NCBI GenBank assembly: GCA_020627705.1
Contig: JAHDGJ010000008.1
Location: 112,037 to 176,036, forward strand
Direction of reading: 5' to 3'
Length of the DNA stretch: 64,000 bases
DNA from: Saprospiraceae bacterium
GTDB lineage: Bacteria; Bacteroidota; Bacteroidia; Chitinophagales; Saprospiraceae
Shown here: piece after piece, positions 18,064 to 28,144 of the stretch
Position numbering within the stretch: position 1 is the stretch's first letter
Layout of the letters: each line of letters starts with the position of its first letter
Translations under genes and position numbers: made by a program
Notes under the pieces: generated by a model
Seen by the model: the letters and a program-made list of their open reading frames with translations, nothing else
Database searches by the model: none
What the model was told of the DNA's origin: nothing

Positions 18064-20772
18064 TTAATCGATTCTTTGAGCAAGTAAAATTAGGGTTAAT
18101 AGAGCAGTCGCTTGAGTGACTGTTTTTTCTAAAATATCACCCCAATCTGTTTTGCTACCCTCTTTTTCTTTTTTAGGAGCTTTGGACGGTACTTGTATGT
18201 AACAACCCGGTTCTATCTGAGGGTATTTCCAAAAGAAAAGGAACCTCTTTTTTGGACTTTGGAAATGTCCATCTGGATATCTCACCAGTATGTTTCTTTT
18301 ATCACCTATCTCATCCAGAACACCTCCTGCATAGTTTTGTACATAGTCCAGCGCAGAATTGTTTTTTACAAAAGGGACGACAACTCTTTTGCCATTGGTT
18401 ACGCCTTCAATCGTTACCAAATCGTTGGTTTTAGGAATCACTATAACGTCGTTAGCTTTCACTACAATATTTTGCTCTGAATCTTTGAATATTTTTCTAT
18501 CCGCATTGAGACTGATTTTGCCAATACCTGCATCGTTTCTGTCCACGATCATGCCTGGAAGAAAGGCTTCCTCCGTCAAGCCTCCTGCCCTTTCAATGAT
18601 GGAGCTGAGTTTTTCGTTGTCATTGATAATGGCGTATTGGCCTGGATAGGTCACTTCTCCTAGAATTTGCACCAATCTTATGTTTTCAAACTCCGCGGAT
18701 TGTCGGAAAACAATGATGTCATTTGGCATGGGTTTATATTCACCATTAACAAGGTTGTTTTGTTCGTCCAAGATTAGATTGGCTGCCAATGTTTTGGTCT
18801 CTTCGTTGTCCGAAATTTGCAAACGGTATACATCTATTCTTTTTCTTGAGGCGTTGAAAGTTAGCCCTCCTGACATTTCAATGATGTCTTTGATTTGTAA
18901 AGCTGGGTCATAGCTAAATATTCCAGGATTTTGTACCAATCCTCTAATGGTAATTTGTTCTTTTTGACTGTAAGTTGCTTTGTCGTAAACTACAATGTTA
19001 TCTGATGGAAGAATGCGTATGTTTTCAGCGCTTGTTGGATTTTCAATGGCTTCATTTAAGTTTACTCTTAGATAAGTGGTTTCATCCGGTTGATCAGGGG
19101 AAACCCTTCGGATGTATGCAAAGTCCGTGGCAAATTTTTTCGAACCACCTGCTAAAAGTATCGCATCCGCTAAAGTTAGGGTGTTTGAGAAATCGTATTC
19201 AAAACTTCCTGGTTCTCTTACGTGACCAGAAACGGAGAATGATTCTTTGTCCAAGAATCTGGCTTTAGAATATATGACCAATTCGTCCCCATTTTCTAAA
19301 CGAATGTTTTCTGGATCCGCAGAATTGTTTAGGATTTGCCCAAGAGGGATCCTGTAGTAGCTGTAGGTTGTGTTATCCTTATTTTTTCTTTTTAAGTAGG
19401 CTATATCAAGATATGCGTGGTCCTTTAAATATGTACGGTTTACAAGCTCATGAATCTTAGTATCCTTATCGATGGCATATCTTCCAGGTAGGTCTACAGC
19501 TCCATTGATAGTAGCAAAATTTTCGTAATTATCTGGAATGGAAAAGACAGTAATTATATCTCCATTTTGAAGCGCGAAATCTTTGTTCGTTTTGACTACT
19601 TCATTTAAATTAATATCCAAGATTTTTTGTTCGTCATTGGCAAAACGAACAATTTGAATGTTTTTTAATGAAGCGTTTGCTTTTAGGCCACCACAAATTT
19701 GTAGCAACTCTACAAGGTCCTCGTTGCTTTTTAATTCATATTTAAAAGGTCGAATAACCGCTCCTTTTATCGTAACTAATTTATCGGCAACAGGAACATG
19801 CAAAATATCCTCCTCTTCTAAAAAGAAATCCATCGCGTAGCTAGGATCTTGTAGATATTTGTAGATGTCAATGTTCTTATCCGGTTCGCCAAATCTCTTT
19901 AGCGTTATGTTTCGAACCGACCCTATGTTGTTTGGACCTCCCGCTGCCACTAAAGCATTAAAAGCCGTATTTATGGCAGGCAAATTGAAGTTTCCGTAAT
20001 TAAACACTTCACCTGTGATGTTGACGTTGATTGTTCGACCAAAGCTTAGACCTACTTCAAATTCGTTTTCGTTAAACTTATAATAATTGGAGAAACGATC
20101 CATAAGCAAACGACGGGCACTGGAAAGTCTTATGCCCTTTAGATATATTCTAGGAATACCAGCAGGTTTGATGTATCCTTCATCATTAATTTCAAAAATT
20201 AGATCTTCTTCCGAATACCCCCAAATTGAAACTGTGACCACATCACCAGCACCAAGCACATATGAGGCTGGAGGTTTGACATCTTCAGATTTTCGATAAA
20301 GCTTTATGTTTTGCGATCTAAATATTTCTTGGCCGTAAGTAATGGCGTCAGGCAAACTTTCGTCTTGAGCATCGATCAATTCTTCTGAAACAGCCTCTTC
20401 TAGGGTTGCTCCTTCCTCTATGGCCTCAGAGATTTCTTCCCCTTCTTTGGCTAAAATTTTGGCTTGTTCTGCATCTATAGTATCAATAACTGAAGCATTA
20501 CTCTCAGAAGAAATTTTTTCTTTTTCTAACTCTTTCATCACCTCTTTTAGGTTCTTCTCAAATTGAAAAACTGCAGCCGGGTTATTGATGTCAATATTGT
20601 CAACATCAAAACCTCTTTCTAAAAGTCTTTTTCTTACATCCTCGTCTCTCAAGCCGGATTTGGAAAGTTCACTTTTTACACGATCTGCTTCTCTTTGGGC
20701 AAACGTGAGAGAAGTACAAAGTGCAAGAAGTATCAGAGTTGAAATGATCTTTAGTGCGAATAATTTTTTCAT
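18064..20772 (-). CDS. SLBB-domain polysaccharide export protein (Wza-like), unusually long
   Basis: A 902-residue exported protein. A signal peptide (residues 1-25, ending TFA-Q) is followed by an acidic, helical stretch, then the poly-export domain at about 168-245 (PPASYVLGAGDVVTVSIWGY). After that I count about seven SLBB-like repeats, with start motifs such as VTIKGAVIRPFKYEL, FSVSGHVREPGSFEY, ITIRGLVQNPGIFSY and VQILGEVTYPGQYAI. A hydrophobic C-terminal helix ends the protein, as expected for the Wza outer-membrane barrel. E. coli Wza is about 380 residues, so this is a long periplasm-spanning version. No lipobox is evident. Confidence 0.9.
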   Translation of the reverse strand: MKKLFALKIISTLILLALCTSLTFAQREADRVKSELSKSGLRDEDVRKRLLERGFDVDNIDINNPAAVFQFEKNLKEVMKELEKEKISSESNASVIDTIDAEQAKILAKEGEEISEAIEEGATLEEAVSEELIDAQDESLPDAITYGQEIFRSQNIKLYRKSEDVKPPASYVLGAGDVVTVSIWGYSEEDLIFEINDEGYIKPAGIPRIYLKGIRLSSARRLLMDRFSNYYKFNENEFEVGLSFGRTINVNITGEVFNYGNFNLPAINTAFNALVAAGGPNNIGSVRNITLKRFGEPDKNIDIYKYLQDPSYAMDFFLEEEDILHVPVADKLVTIKGAVIRPFKYELKSNEDLVELLQICGGLKANASLKNIQIVRFANDEQKILDINLNEVVKTNKDFALQNGDIITVFSIPDNYENFATINGAVDLPGRYAIDKDTKIHELVNRTYLKDHAYLDIAYLKRKNKDNTTYSYYRIPLGQILNNSADPENIRLENGDELVIYSKARFLDKESFSVSGHVREPGSFEYDFSNTLTLADAILLAGGSKKFATDFAYIRRVSPDQPDETTYLRVNLNEAIENPTSAENIRILPSDNIVVYDKATYSQKEQITIRGLVQNPGIFSYDPALQIKDIIEMSGGLTFNASRKRIDVYRLQISDNEETKTLAANLILDEQNNLVNGEYKPMPNDIIVFRQSAEFENIRLVQILGEVTYPGQYAIINDNEKLSSIIERAGGLTEEAFLPGMIVDRNDAGIGKISLNADRKIFKDSEQNIVVKANDVIVIPKTNDLVTIEGVTNGKRVVVPFVKNNSALDYVQNYAGGVLDEIGDKRNILVRYPDGHFQSPKKRFLFFWKYPQIEPGCYIQVPSKAPKKEKEGSKTDWGDILEKTVTQATALLTLILLAQRID

Positions 20773-20784
20773 TTTATTATAGTA

Positions 20785-21651
20785 CTAATTTTGAATAAGG
20801 CCTAACAGGTATTGTCCATACCCACTTTTATGTAATGGTGTGGCTATTTGGCGCAATTGCTGTGAGGTTACAAACCCTTTGCGCCAGGCAACCTCTTCGA
20901 TACACCCAATTTTAAATCCTTGACGCTTTTCTATAACACGTACAAATTCTGAAGCATCCGAAAGTGAGTCAAAGGTACCAGTATCCAACCAGGCAGTTCC
21001 TCTTTTCATAAGCTTTACACTGAGTAATTTTTTGCTTAAATATTGCCTGTTTAGGTCAGTTATTTCGTACTCGCCACGATTTGATGGAGTCAAAGTTTGG
21101 GCGATGTCAACTACACTGTTGTCGTAGAAATATATTCCAGGTATAGCGTAATTTGATTTAGGCTTTTCTGGTTTTTCTTCGATAGATAAAACGTTGTTTT
21201 CGGTATCAAACTCTACCACTCCATAGCGTTGAGGGTCCTTCACTGGATAAGCAAAAACTATTGCTCCAGATTTATTTTGGGCACTTTCAATAAGTAAGTC
21301 TGTTAAACCCGCGCCGTAAAAAATGTTATCTCCTAGAATTAGTGCAACGTCGTCGTCTCCTATAAAATCTTTACCTATGACGAATGCTTGTGCCAAACCA
21401 TTGGGTTTTTCTTGTACCTCATAAGAAAAAGTACATCCTAATTCCTCTCCAGAGTTAAGCAAACGCTTAAATTGGTTTTGGTCTTCCGGAGTAGTAATTA
21501 TTAAAATTTCTCTTATGCCAGCAAGCATTAAAACGGACAAGGGATAGTATATCATTGGCTTATCATAGATGGGCATTAATTGCTTCGATATAGCCTTTGT
21601 TATAGGGTATAAACGTGTCCCAGAACCGCCAGCAAGTATTATTCCTTTCAT
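20785..21651 (-). CDS. rfbA: Glucose-1-phosphate thymidylyltransferase
   Basis: A 288-residue nucleotidyltransferase of normal length. The signature [11 protein letters not shown] is at residues 8-18, followed by [26 protein letters not shown] and [10 protein letters not shown]. It makes dTDP-glucose from dTTP and glucose-1-phosphate. It pairs with rfbB immediately upstream, 18 bp away. No rfbC or rfbD is present in the window, so the final dTDP-sugar may be rhamnose (genes elsewhere) or another 6-deoxysugar. Confidence 0.95.
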   Translation of the reverse strand: MKGIILAGGSGTRLYPITKAISKQLMPIYDKPMIYYPLSVLMLAGIREILIITTPEDQNQFKRLLNSGEELGCTFSYEVQEKPNGLAQAFVIGKDFIGDDDVALILGDNIFYGAGLTDLLIESAQNKSGAIVFAYPVKDPQRYGVVEFDTENNVLSIEEKPEKPKSNYAIPGIYFYDNSVVDIAQTLTPSNRGEYEITDLNRQYLSKKLLSVKLMKRGTAWLDTGTFDSLSDASEFVRVIEKRQGFKIGCIEEVAWRKGFVTSQQLRQIATPLHKSGYGQYLLGLIQN

Positions 21652-21669
21652 AAGGTAATTTGGATCACT

Positions 21670-22728
21670 TTATTTAGAATTATACATTTCGGCATAATAC
21701 TGTTGATACTTTCCAGTTGTAACGTTTTGCAGCCATGCTGAATTTGCCAAATACCAATCAATGGTCTTTGACAAACCTTGTTCGAATGTATGTGTTGGAG
21801 TCCAACCAAGATCATTTTGAATCTTTGATGAATCTATAGCGTATCTAAAATCATGCCCTGCTCGATCACTTACAAATTGTATCAACTTTTCTGAGGCACC
21901 GTTATTTCTTTGAAGTTTTTTGTCCATTTGCGCACAAAGTTCTTTTATGAGTGCTATGTTGGTCCATTCGTTATTGCCTCCTATGCAATACGTCTCACCA
22001 ATTTTACCCTGATGCAGTATGCAATCAATAGCTTGTACATGATCTTGAACAAAGAGCCAATCTCGAATATTTTCTCCTGTACCATAAACTGGAAGGGGCT
22101 TATTGTTTAAGATGTTGTTTATAAAAAGAGGTATGAGTTTTTCAGGAAATTGATTTGGTCCGTAATTGTTTGAACAGTTGGATATTACTATAGGTAAACC
22201 ATAGGTATGAAAGTAAGCTCGAACCAGATGATCCGACGAAGCTTTGGAAGCAGAATATGGAGATCTAGGATCATAAGGAGTTTTTTCATTAAACTTTCCC
22301 GTTTCTTCTAATGAGCCAAAAACTTCATCAGTGCTAATATGATAAAAACGTTTGTCTGCATTAGTTCCCCATTGATCCTTGGCCAAATGCAAAAGGTTTT
22401 GAGTTCCCAAGATATTTACATGCGAAAAAATAAAGGGTTCCTTAATTGATCTGTCCACATGCGATTCTGCTGCCAAATGGATAATGAAATCAAAAGAATG
22501 CCGCGCAAATACCTCTTTGAGTCTGTCTAAATCCGTAATATCTATATGCAAAAACCTGTAGTTCTTTTGGTCTTTGACCTCCTTTAAGTTTTCAAGGTTG
22601 CCCGAGTAACGTAGTGCATCAAGATTAAATACTGTATACTCTGGGTATTTGGCAACCAAATGCTTAACTAGATGTGAACCTATAAACCCAGCCCCTCCAG
22701 TTACAAGTATATTTTTAGACGCAATCAT
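21670..22728 (-). CDS. rfbB: dTDP-glucose 4,6-dehydratase
   Basis: A 352-residue extended SDR. It shows the NAD-binding motif GGAGFIGSH at 11-19, the STDEVFGSLEETG dehydratase motif near 135, and the catalytic YSASK near 160. It converts dTDP-glucose to dTDP-4-keto-6-deoxyglucose. The gene directly abuts cysN (stop at 22729), showing that the dTDP-sugar and sulfate-activation genes share a transcript. Confidence 0.95.
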   Translation of the reverse strand: MIASKNILVTGGAGFIGSHLVKHLVAKYPEYTVFNLDALRYSGNLENLKEVKDQKNYRFLHIDITDLDRLKEVFARHSFDFIIHLAAESHVDRSIKEPFIFSHVNILGTQNLLHLAKDQWGTNADKRFYHISTDEVFGSLEETGKFNEKTPYDPRSPYSASKASSDHLVRAYFHTYGLPIVISNCSNNYGPNQFPEKLIPLFINNILNNKPLPVYGTGENIRDWLFVQDHVQAIDCILHQGKIGETYCIGGNNEWTNIALIKELCAQMDKKLQRNNGASEKLIQFVSDRAGHDFRYAIDSSKIQNDLGWTPTHTFEQGLSKTIDWYLANSAWLQNVTTGKYQQYYAEMYNSK

Positions 22729-23991
22729 TTATATAATCATTCCTGCTGCAACAGTATTGTTTGAACCCTCATCTACCAGTATTACGCTTCCAGTTATTCT
22801 ATTTTCTCTATACTTATCATAGAACAACGGTTTCGTAGTCCGTATGACTACTCTTGCAATATCATTACTTTTTATTTCAAGATTTTCTTGATCTCTATGC
22901 AAACTGTTTATGTCAAGTTTATATCTGATTTCTTTCACTAGACAACGAGCTTCTTGAGATGTATGCTTGATCATGTATTTTCCTCTTGATTGAAGTGGTT
23001 TGGAATGATCAAACCAGCATAACATAACCTCTAAATCTTGACTAATGGTAGGTTGATTGTTTACTCTTACCAGCATATCACCCCTGCTGATGTCGAAATC
23101 ATCTTCAAGAAGTAAGGTGATTGATTGTGGAGGGAAGGCTTCTTGCATCTCGCCATCAAAGGAGTCTATTTTAGAAACCCTAGTAGAAAAGCCACTAGGT
23201 AATATTACTACCTCATCGCCTTTTTTGAAGATTCCTCCTGCTATTCTACCCGAATAGCCTCTGTAATCATGAAATTTGTCATTATATGGTCGAATAACAT
23301 GCTGAACTGGAAATCTGCAATCAATAAAATTATGATCACTTGAAATGTGTACGTTTTCGAGGTAATACATTAATGTAGGTCCTTCATACCAGCTCATATT
23401 TATACTTCTATCCACAATGTTATCTCCCTTTAACGCTGAAACAGGTATAAAGCTTACATCTTTTACATCAAGCTTTGTAGCAAATGCCTCAAATTCATCA
23501 TGGATTTTATCAAAGGCCTCTTGTTTGAAGTCTACAAGATCCATTTTGTTGATGCAAACTACGACATGTGGGATTTGAAGGAGAGAGGCAATTATTGCGT
23601 GTCTTTTTGTTTGTTCGATTACTCCATTTCGTGCATCGATAAGCAACAAAGCCACATTTGCAGTAGAGGCACCGGTGACCATATTTCGAGTATATTGAAT
23701 ATGCCCAGGGGTGTCTGCAATGATAAATTTTCGTTTGGGAGTAGAAAAATAACGGTAAGCCACATCAATTGTGATGCCTTGTTCTCTTTCAGCTTTTAAT
23801 CCATCAGTGAGTAAGGCCAAATTAACTTCTTCTTCTCCTCTTTTTTCTGATACCGCTTCAATTTGTTCGTATTGATCTTGGAAAATGGATTTACTATCAT
23901 AAAGCAACCTACCTATAAGGGTAGACTTTCCATCATCCACTGACCCTGCTGTGGTAAATCTTAATAACTCTGTTGAACTATGATTAGACAT
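22729..23991 (-). CDS. cysN: Sulfate adenylyltransferase subunit 1 (GTPase)
   Basis: A 420-residue translation-factor-like GTPase. G1 is GSVDDGKST (16-24), G3 is ADTPGH near 93 and G4 is NKMD near 147. With CysD it forms APS from ATP and sulfate, driven by GTP hydrolysis. The protein ends without an APS kinase domain, consistent with the separate cysC gene upstream. It is about 50 residues shorter than E. coli CysN but the core motifs are intact. Confidence 0.95.
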   Translation of the reverse strand: MSNHSSTELLRFTTAGSVDDGKSTLIGRLLYDSKSIFQDQYEQIEAVSEKRGEEEVNLALLTDGLKAEREQGITIDVAYRYFSTPKRKFIIADTPGHIQYTRNMVTGASTANVALLLIDARNGVIEQTKRHAIIASLLQIPHVVVCINKMDLVDFKQEAFDKIHDEFEAFATKLDVKDVSFIPVSALKGDNIVDRSINMSWYEGPTLMYYLENVHISSDHNFIDCRFPVQHVIRPYNDKFHDYRGYSGRIAGGIFKKGDEVVILPSGFSTRVSKIDSFDGEMQEAFPPQSITLLLEDDFDISRGDMLVRVNNQPTISQDLEVMLCWFDHSKPLQSRGKYMIKHTSQEARCLVKEIRYKLDINSLHRDQENLEIKSNDIARVVIRTTKPLFYDKYRENRITGSVILVDEGSNNTVAAGMII

Positions 23992-24013
23992 GTTTTTCTT
24001 ATTGACTTATTAG

Positions 24014-24916
24014 TTAAAAGTACCCTTGCTTCTTGCGGTCTTCCATTGCAGTTTCTGATCGTTTGTCGTCAGATCTTCCTCCTCTTTCGGTCATGCGGGT
24101 AGTGGCGATTTCTTGTACAATGTCCTCAATCGTTTCGGCAGTTGATCTCCATACTCCTGTACAGGTTACATCACCAATAGTTCTACATCGTACAGTTTCT
24201 AAAAATGCTTTTTCTCCTTCTTTTTTGGGAATAAACTCACTATCAGCGAGTAAGATTCCATCTCTTTCAATGACCATTCTTTCATGAGCAAAATAAAGAT
24301 TTGGTAATGGTACTTTTTCTTCCGCTAGATATTGCCATACATCTAGTTCAGTCCAATTGGAAATAGGGAAAACTCTAAAATGTTCGCCTATATGTTTTCT
24401 TCCATTAAATAAGTTCCATAATTCCGGTCTTTGATTTTTTGGATCCCATTGACCAAATTCATCTCGATGAGAAAAGAACCTTTCTTTGGCTCTCGCTTTT
24501 TCTTCATCTCGTCTTCCTCCTCCCAAAGCGGCATCAAACTTCCCTTTCTCTAACTCCTCCAAAAGCGTAAATGTTTGAAGGCCATTTCTACTTGCATTGG
24601 TTCCTTTTTCTTCGGTAACATGGCCTCCATCTATGGCATCTTGAACATAACCTACTTTTAACTTTAATCCATATTTTCCTACAAGCTTATCCCTGTAGGC
24701 TAAGGTCTCTGGAAAATTGTGACCGGTATCAACATGTAATAATTGAAACGGGACCTTAGCTGGATAAAAGGCCTTAACTGCTAAGTAGGTCATTAAAATA
24801 GAATCTTTTCCCCCAGAAAATAAAATCACTGGATTCTCAAATTGCGCTGCAACTTCTCGAAGGATGAATATAGATTCTGATTCTAATTCTTTTAAATGAT
24901 TAATATGATAATTCAC
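24014..24916 (-). CDS. cysD: Sulfate adenylyltransferase subunit 2
   Basis: A 300-residue ATP-pyrophosphatase of the usual length. The PP-loop SGGKDS is at residues 34-39, and LGGGRRDEEKARAKERFFSHRDEF and the C-terminal RGGRSDDKR are family signatures. It adenylylates sulfate together with CysN. The start is GTG at 24916, inside the end of cysC (17-bp overlap), so translation is coupled. No alternative ATG lies near the conserved N-terminus. Confidence 0.95.
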   Translation of the reverse strand: MNYHINHLKELESESIFILREVAAQFENPVILFSGGKDSILMTYLAVKAFYPAKVPFQLLHVDTGHNFPETLAYRDKLVGKYGLKLKVGYVQDAIDGGHVTEEKGTNASRNGLQTFTLLEELEKGKFDAALGGGRRDEEKARAKERFFSHRDEFGQWDPKNQRPELWNLFNGRKHIGEHFRVFPISNWTELDVWQYLAEEKVPLPNLYFAHERMVIERDGILLADSEFIPKKEGEKAFLETVRCRTIGDVTCTGVWRSTAETIEDIVQEIATTRMTERGGRSDDKRSETAMEDRKKQGYF

Positions 24917-25517
24917 GCTTTGTGTTTGTGATTTTAGAGTAAATAAATACCAAAGATTCTTCTACTGTTTTGTCGATGCTTTTATTTTCTGTTAAAAGCT
25001 CTAAACTTGGATTCACAGGTATTTCGTATGGAGAATCGATCCCTGTGAAGCCCTTGATTTCGCCCATTCTAGCTTTTTTGTACAATCCTTTTACATCTCG
25101 ATTTTCACAAACTGTAAGAGGGGTATTGACATAGATTTCTTCAAAATTCTGAGTACCTATTATTTCTTTGGCCATGGATCTAATGGCAATGGTCGGACTT
25201 ACAAAACTGTTTAGACAGATGATCCCAGCATCGCAGAAGAGTTTAGAAACCTCTGCAATTCTTCGAATGTTTTCTTTTCTGTCTTCAAGAGAAAAACTAA
25301 GGTTGTTACATATTCCACTTCTTATGTTATCCCCATCCAAAACTTGGACAAAATATCCTTTGGCAAATAAAATTTTTTCAAGACGTTCTACAATCGTACT
25401 TTTTCCAGACCCAGACAAACCAGTAAACCAGAATACTTTTGATTTTTGATTTAGGAATCGCTCTTTGTCCTTTTTGCTTAGTAGTCTACTAAAAATTGGA
25501 TGTATATGCTCTTCCAA
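24900..25517 (-). CDS. cysC: Adenylylsulfate kinase
   Basis: A 205-residue APS kinase. The P-loop GLSGSGKST is at residues 33-41, followed by LDGDNIRSGICNNLSFS and the KARMGEIKGFTGIDSPYE lid region. It phosphorylates APS to PAPS, the donor for sulfotransferases. The start is TTG at 25517. No PAPS reductase (cysH) or sulfite reductase is in the locus, which points to sulfation rather than sulfur assimilation as the local purpose. Confidence 0.95.
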   Translation of the reverse strand: MEEHIHPIFSRLLSKKDKERFLNQKSKVFWFTGLSGSGKSTIVERLEKILFAKGYFVQVLDGDNIRSGICNNLSFSLEDRKENIRRIAEVSKLFCDAGIICLNSFVSPTIAIRSMAKEIIGTQNFEEIYVNTPLTVCENRDVKGLYKKARMGEIKGFTGIDSPYEIPVNPSLELLTENKSIDKTVEESLVFIYSKITNTKRELSY

Positions 25518-25524
25518 AAGAATT

Positions 25525-25773
25525 TTACTTTAATGGATTGATATATTTTCTATAGAGTTTTCTAAATGTGCCACGAGGTATAAGCTGCCAAGCCCTTTCG
25601 TGCAAATAATAAAGCACAAATTTTATAATAAACTCTATAGCACCAATTTCTAGGGCTAAACTAATATCACCTGTGGTTAAATAGGCAATGCAAATTATGG
25701 TAGCTGTGGCAATGACTCTCCAGGTCAAGCCTTTTAGAATACTACGGACGTGTGATTCTTTGTCAAGGTTCAT
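25525..25773 (-). CDS. DUF2061 domain membrane protein
   Basis: An 82-residue protein with two hydrophobic segments (about 18-34 and 44-58) separated by a short acidic linker (TTGDISLALEIG), followed by the conserved HERAW segment. This is the DUF2061 pattern. Members often sit beside sulfate-activation genes; biochemical function is unknown. It lies 7 bp before cysC and directly after ugd in the same transcript. A role linked to PAPS supply or polysaccharide sulfation would be inference from neighbourhood only. Confidence 0.85.
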   Translation of the reverse strand: MNLDKESHVRSILKGLTWRVIATATIICIAYLTTGDISLALEIGAIEFIIKFVLYYLHERAWQLIPRGTFRKLYRKYINPLK

Positions 25774-27087
25774 TTATTTTATGGTTGGTCTTCCAATGCT
25801 TTGGTAATAATATCCTCTCGATTTCATTGAATCTAATTCGTAAAGATTTCGCCCATCAAAAATGGTTTTATTCTTTAAAAGAGTATTCATTTTCTCAAAA
25901 TCAGGTGTTCTAAATACACTCCATTCTGTACAAATAACAAGAGCATCTGCATCAGTTAATGCATCGTAGGGGTTTTGAGCAAAGGATATTTTTTCACCCA
26001 AAACTGATTTAACGTTATCCATAGCTTCAGGGTCAAAAGCCTTAACAGAAGCACCGGAGTTTAAAAGTTCGTTAATTATATAAAGGGCAGGGGCCTCTCT
26101 TATGTCATCGGTATTTGGCTTAAAGGCCAATCCCCAAATTGCGAATTTTTTTTCACTTAAATTTTCTCCAAAGTGGCTTTTTATTTTGTCAACGATAATG
26201 ACTTTCTGATTATGATTAACGGCCATTACGGATTTAAGAATATTGAAATTATAATCGTTTTCTGTGGCTGTTTTTTCTAAAGCTTGCACGTCTTTTGGGA
26301 AGCAAGACCCTCCATAACCAATGCCAGGAAACAAAAATCTTTTACCAATACGCGTATCGCTTCCGATACCAATGCGCACCTGATCTACATTTGCACCAAC
26401 CTTTTCGCAGAGGTTTGCGATTTCGTTCATAAAAGTGATCTTGGTGGCCAAGAATGAATTGGCAGCATATTTTGTCATTTCTGCTGAACGCTCATCCATA
26501 ACAATTATTGGATTGCCTTGCCTTACGTAAGGTTGATAAAGCCGCATCATCACTTCTTTCGCTTTTTGTGAGGACGTTCCAATTACCACTCGGTCAGGTT
26601 TTAAAAAGTCATCGACAGCCACTCCTTCTCGCAAAAACTCTGGATTAGAGACAACATCAAATAATGAAGGGTCAAGGTTTTCTTTGAGTTTGTTTGCGAC
26701 TTTTTCGGAAGTACCAACGGGTACAGTGCTTTTGTCCACGATAACTTTATAATCAGTAATTATTTTTCCTAATTGATCTGCCACCCCAAGAATATATTTT
26801 AGATCAGCTGAGCCATCTTCTCCTGGTGGGGTAGGCAAGGCTAGAAAAATGGCTTCTGCATTTTTAATTCCTTCTTCAAGTGATGTAGTAAATGATAATC
26901 TGCCGGCTTTTGTATTTCTTTCGAATAAAATATTTAACCCTGGCTCATAAATAGGGACTTCACCACTTTGCATTCTTTTCACTTTACTTTCGTCTATGTC
27001 TATGCAAACGACATTGTTTCCTGTTTCGGCGAAGCAAGTTCCCGAAACCAATCCAACGTATCCTGTTCCAACAACTGCAATATTCAT
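25774..27087 (-). CDS. ugd: UDP-glucose 6-dehydrogenase
   Basis: A 437-residue NAD-dependent dehydrogenase making UDP-glucuronate. NAD-binding [10 protein letters not shown] lies at residues 7-16, the KSTVPVGT segment near 120 is typical, and [10 protein letters not shown] carries the catalytic cysteine at about 262. It supplies both UDP-GlcA itself and the substrate for the UDP-xylose synthase encoded upstream (ATGA overlap). Confidence 0.95.
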   Translation of the reverse strand: MNIAVVGTGYVGLVSGTCFAETGNNVVCIDIDESKVKRMQSGEVPIYEPGLNILFERNTKAGRLSFTTSLEEGIKNAEAIFLALPTPPGEDGSADLKYILGVADQLGKIITDYKVIVDKSTVPVGTSEKVANKLKENLDPSLFDVVSNPEFLREGVAVDDFLKPDRVVIGTSSQKAKEVMMRLYQPYVRQGNPIIVMDERSAEMTKYAANSFLATKITFMNEIANLCEKVGANVDQVRIGIGSDTRIGKRFLFPGIGYGGSCFPKDVQALEKTATENDYNFNILKSVMAVNHNQKVIIVDKIKSHFGENLSEKKFAIWGLAFKPNTDDIREAPALYIINELLNSGASVKAFDPEAMDNVKSVLGEKISFAQNPYDALTDADALVICTEWSVFRTPDFEKMNTLLKNKTIFDGRNLYELDSMKSRGYYYQSIGRPTIK

Positions 27088-28040
27088 TTTTCTAGTTTTT
27101 CTTTAAAATATGTGTAGGTCTTTGAAAAACCTATTTTTCTATCTACTAATGGAGTCCAATCCAAAACATTTTTAGCTTTTGTAATGTCAGGTCTTCTGAC
27201 CTTAGGATCATCTTTAGGCAATCCATGAAAACTTATTTGGGATGTAGAATTATGAACTATTTCTAGCACTTCTTTTGCGGCTTGAAGAATAGAAATTTCA
27301 TCTGGGTTACCAATATTAACAGGTTGGCTATAATCTGAGAATAAGAGCTTAAATATTCCTTCAATTAAGTCAGAAACATAACAAAAAGACCTTGTTTGTG
27401 ATCCGTCACCAAACACTGTAATGTCTTTATTTAAAATAGCTTGAGAAAAAAAAGCAGGCAGCGCACGACCATCATTAATTCTCATTCTTGGCCCATAGGT
27501 GTTGAAAATTCTGACAATCCGAGTTTCTAATCCATGATACGTATGATAGGCCATGGTAATTGCTTCTTGAAACCTTTTCGCCTCATCGTAAACTCCACGG
27601 GGTCCTATCGGATTTACATTGCCCCAATATTCTTCGGGTTGTGGATTGACTAAGGGATCGCCATAAACTTCCGAGGTAGAAGCAATCAACATTCTTGCCT
27701 TTTTCGCTTTAGCTAATCCTAATAAATTATGTGTTCCTAAAGAGCCCACTTTGAGTGTTTGTATGGGCATTTGTAAATAGTCTATAGGTGAAGCGGGTGA
27801 TGCAAAATGCAATATATAATCAAGTTTTCCTGGAACATGCACGAATTTGCTGACGTCGTGGTGATAAAACTCAAAATCTTCATTTTTAAACAAGTGTTGG
27901 ATGTTTTCCATATCACCTGTAATGAGATTATCCATGCCAATAACCTCGAACCCTTCACCTATAAATTTATCGCAAAGATGTGATCCCAAAAAACCTGCGG
28001 CACCTGTTATAAGGACTCGTTCTTTCTTTTTTTCGGACAT
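27084..28040 (-). CDS. uxs: UDP-glucuronate decarboxylase (UDP-xylose synthase)
   Basis: A 318-residue extended SDR. It has GAAGFLGSH near residue 13, the UXS-type [15 protein letters not shown], the active-site [17 protein letters not shown], and YDEAKR for the YxxxK pair. It decarboxylates UDP-GlcA to UDP-xylose. It is the first biosynthetic gene after the regulators, and its ATG follows a 104-bp leader downstream of the NusG-like gene. Confidence 0.93.
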   Translation of the reverse strand: MSEKKKERVLITGAAGFLGSHLCDKFIGEGFEVIGMDNLITGDMENIQHLFKNEDFEFYHHDVSKFVHVPGKLDYILHFASPASPIDYLQMPIQTLKVGSLGTHNLLGLAKAKKARMLIASTSEVYGDPLVNPQPEEYWGNVNPIGPRGVYDEAKRFQEAITMAYHTYHGLETRIVRIFNTYGPRMRINDGRALPAFFSQAILNKDITVFGDGSQTRSFCYVSDLIEGIFKLLFSDYSQPVNIGNPDEISILQAAKEVLEIVHNSTSQISFHGLPKDDPKVRRPDITKAKNVLDWTPLVDRKIGFSKTYTYFKEKLEK

Positions 28041-28144
28041 ACCAAATTGGGTATACTATTGATTTGCAGATATGGCTCCGCCCATGATAAGTCGGAAGCA
28101 ACTTATGCTATGAAAAATCCAATAGACAGATTCTTGCTTAATTT
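28041..28144 (-). promoter_or_regulatory. Structured leader between the UpxY-like gene and uxs
   Basis: A 104-bp gap in an otherwise packed operon. It contains an inverted repeat ATAAGT-N8-ACTTAT at 28087-28106. Just downstream in the transcript is GGCGGAGCC (around 28075-28084), loosely like an ops element. Another hairpin, TTAAGC with its complement around a 3-nt loop, spans the end of the upstream gene (28135-28149). Such RNA structure directly after a NusG paralogue could be a pause or antitermination site. The match to known sites is weak. Confidence 0.3.

Noticed and set aside
18193..20299. Several plus-strand ORFs of 60-97 codons within the Wza-like gene
   Set aside because: They lie antisense to a well supported 902-residue protein, have no domain, and are expected by chance.
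28072..28086. ops element (GGCGGTAGC type)
   Set aside because: Only the GGCGG start and two later bases match; kept only as a weak feature of the leader.
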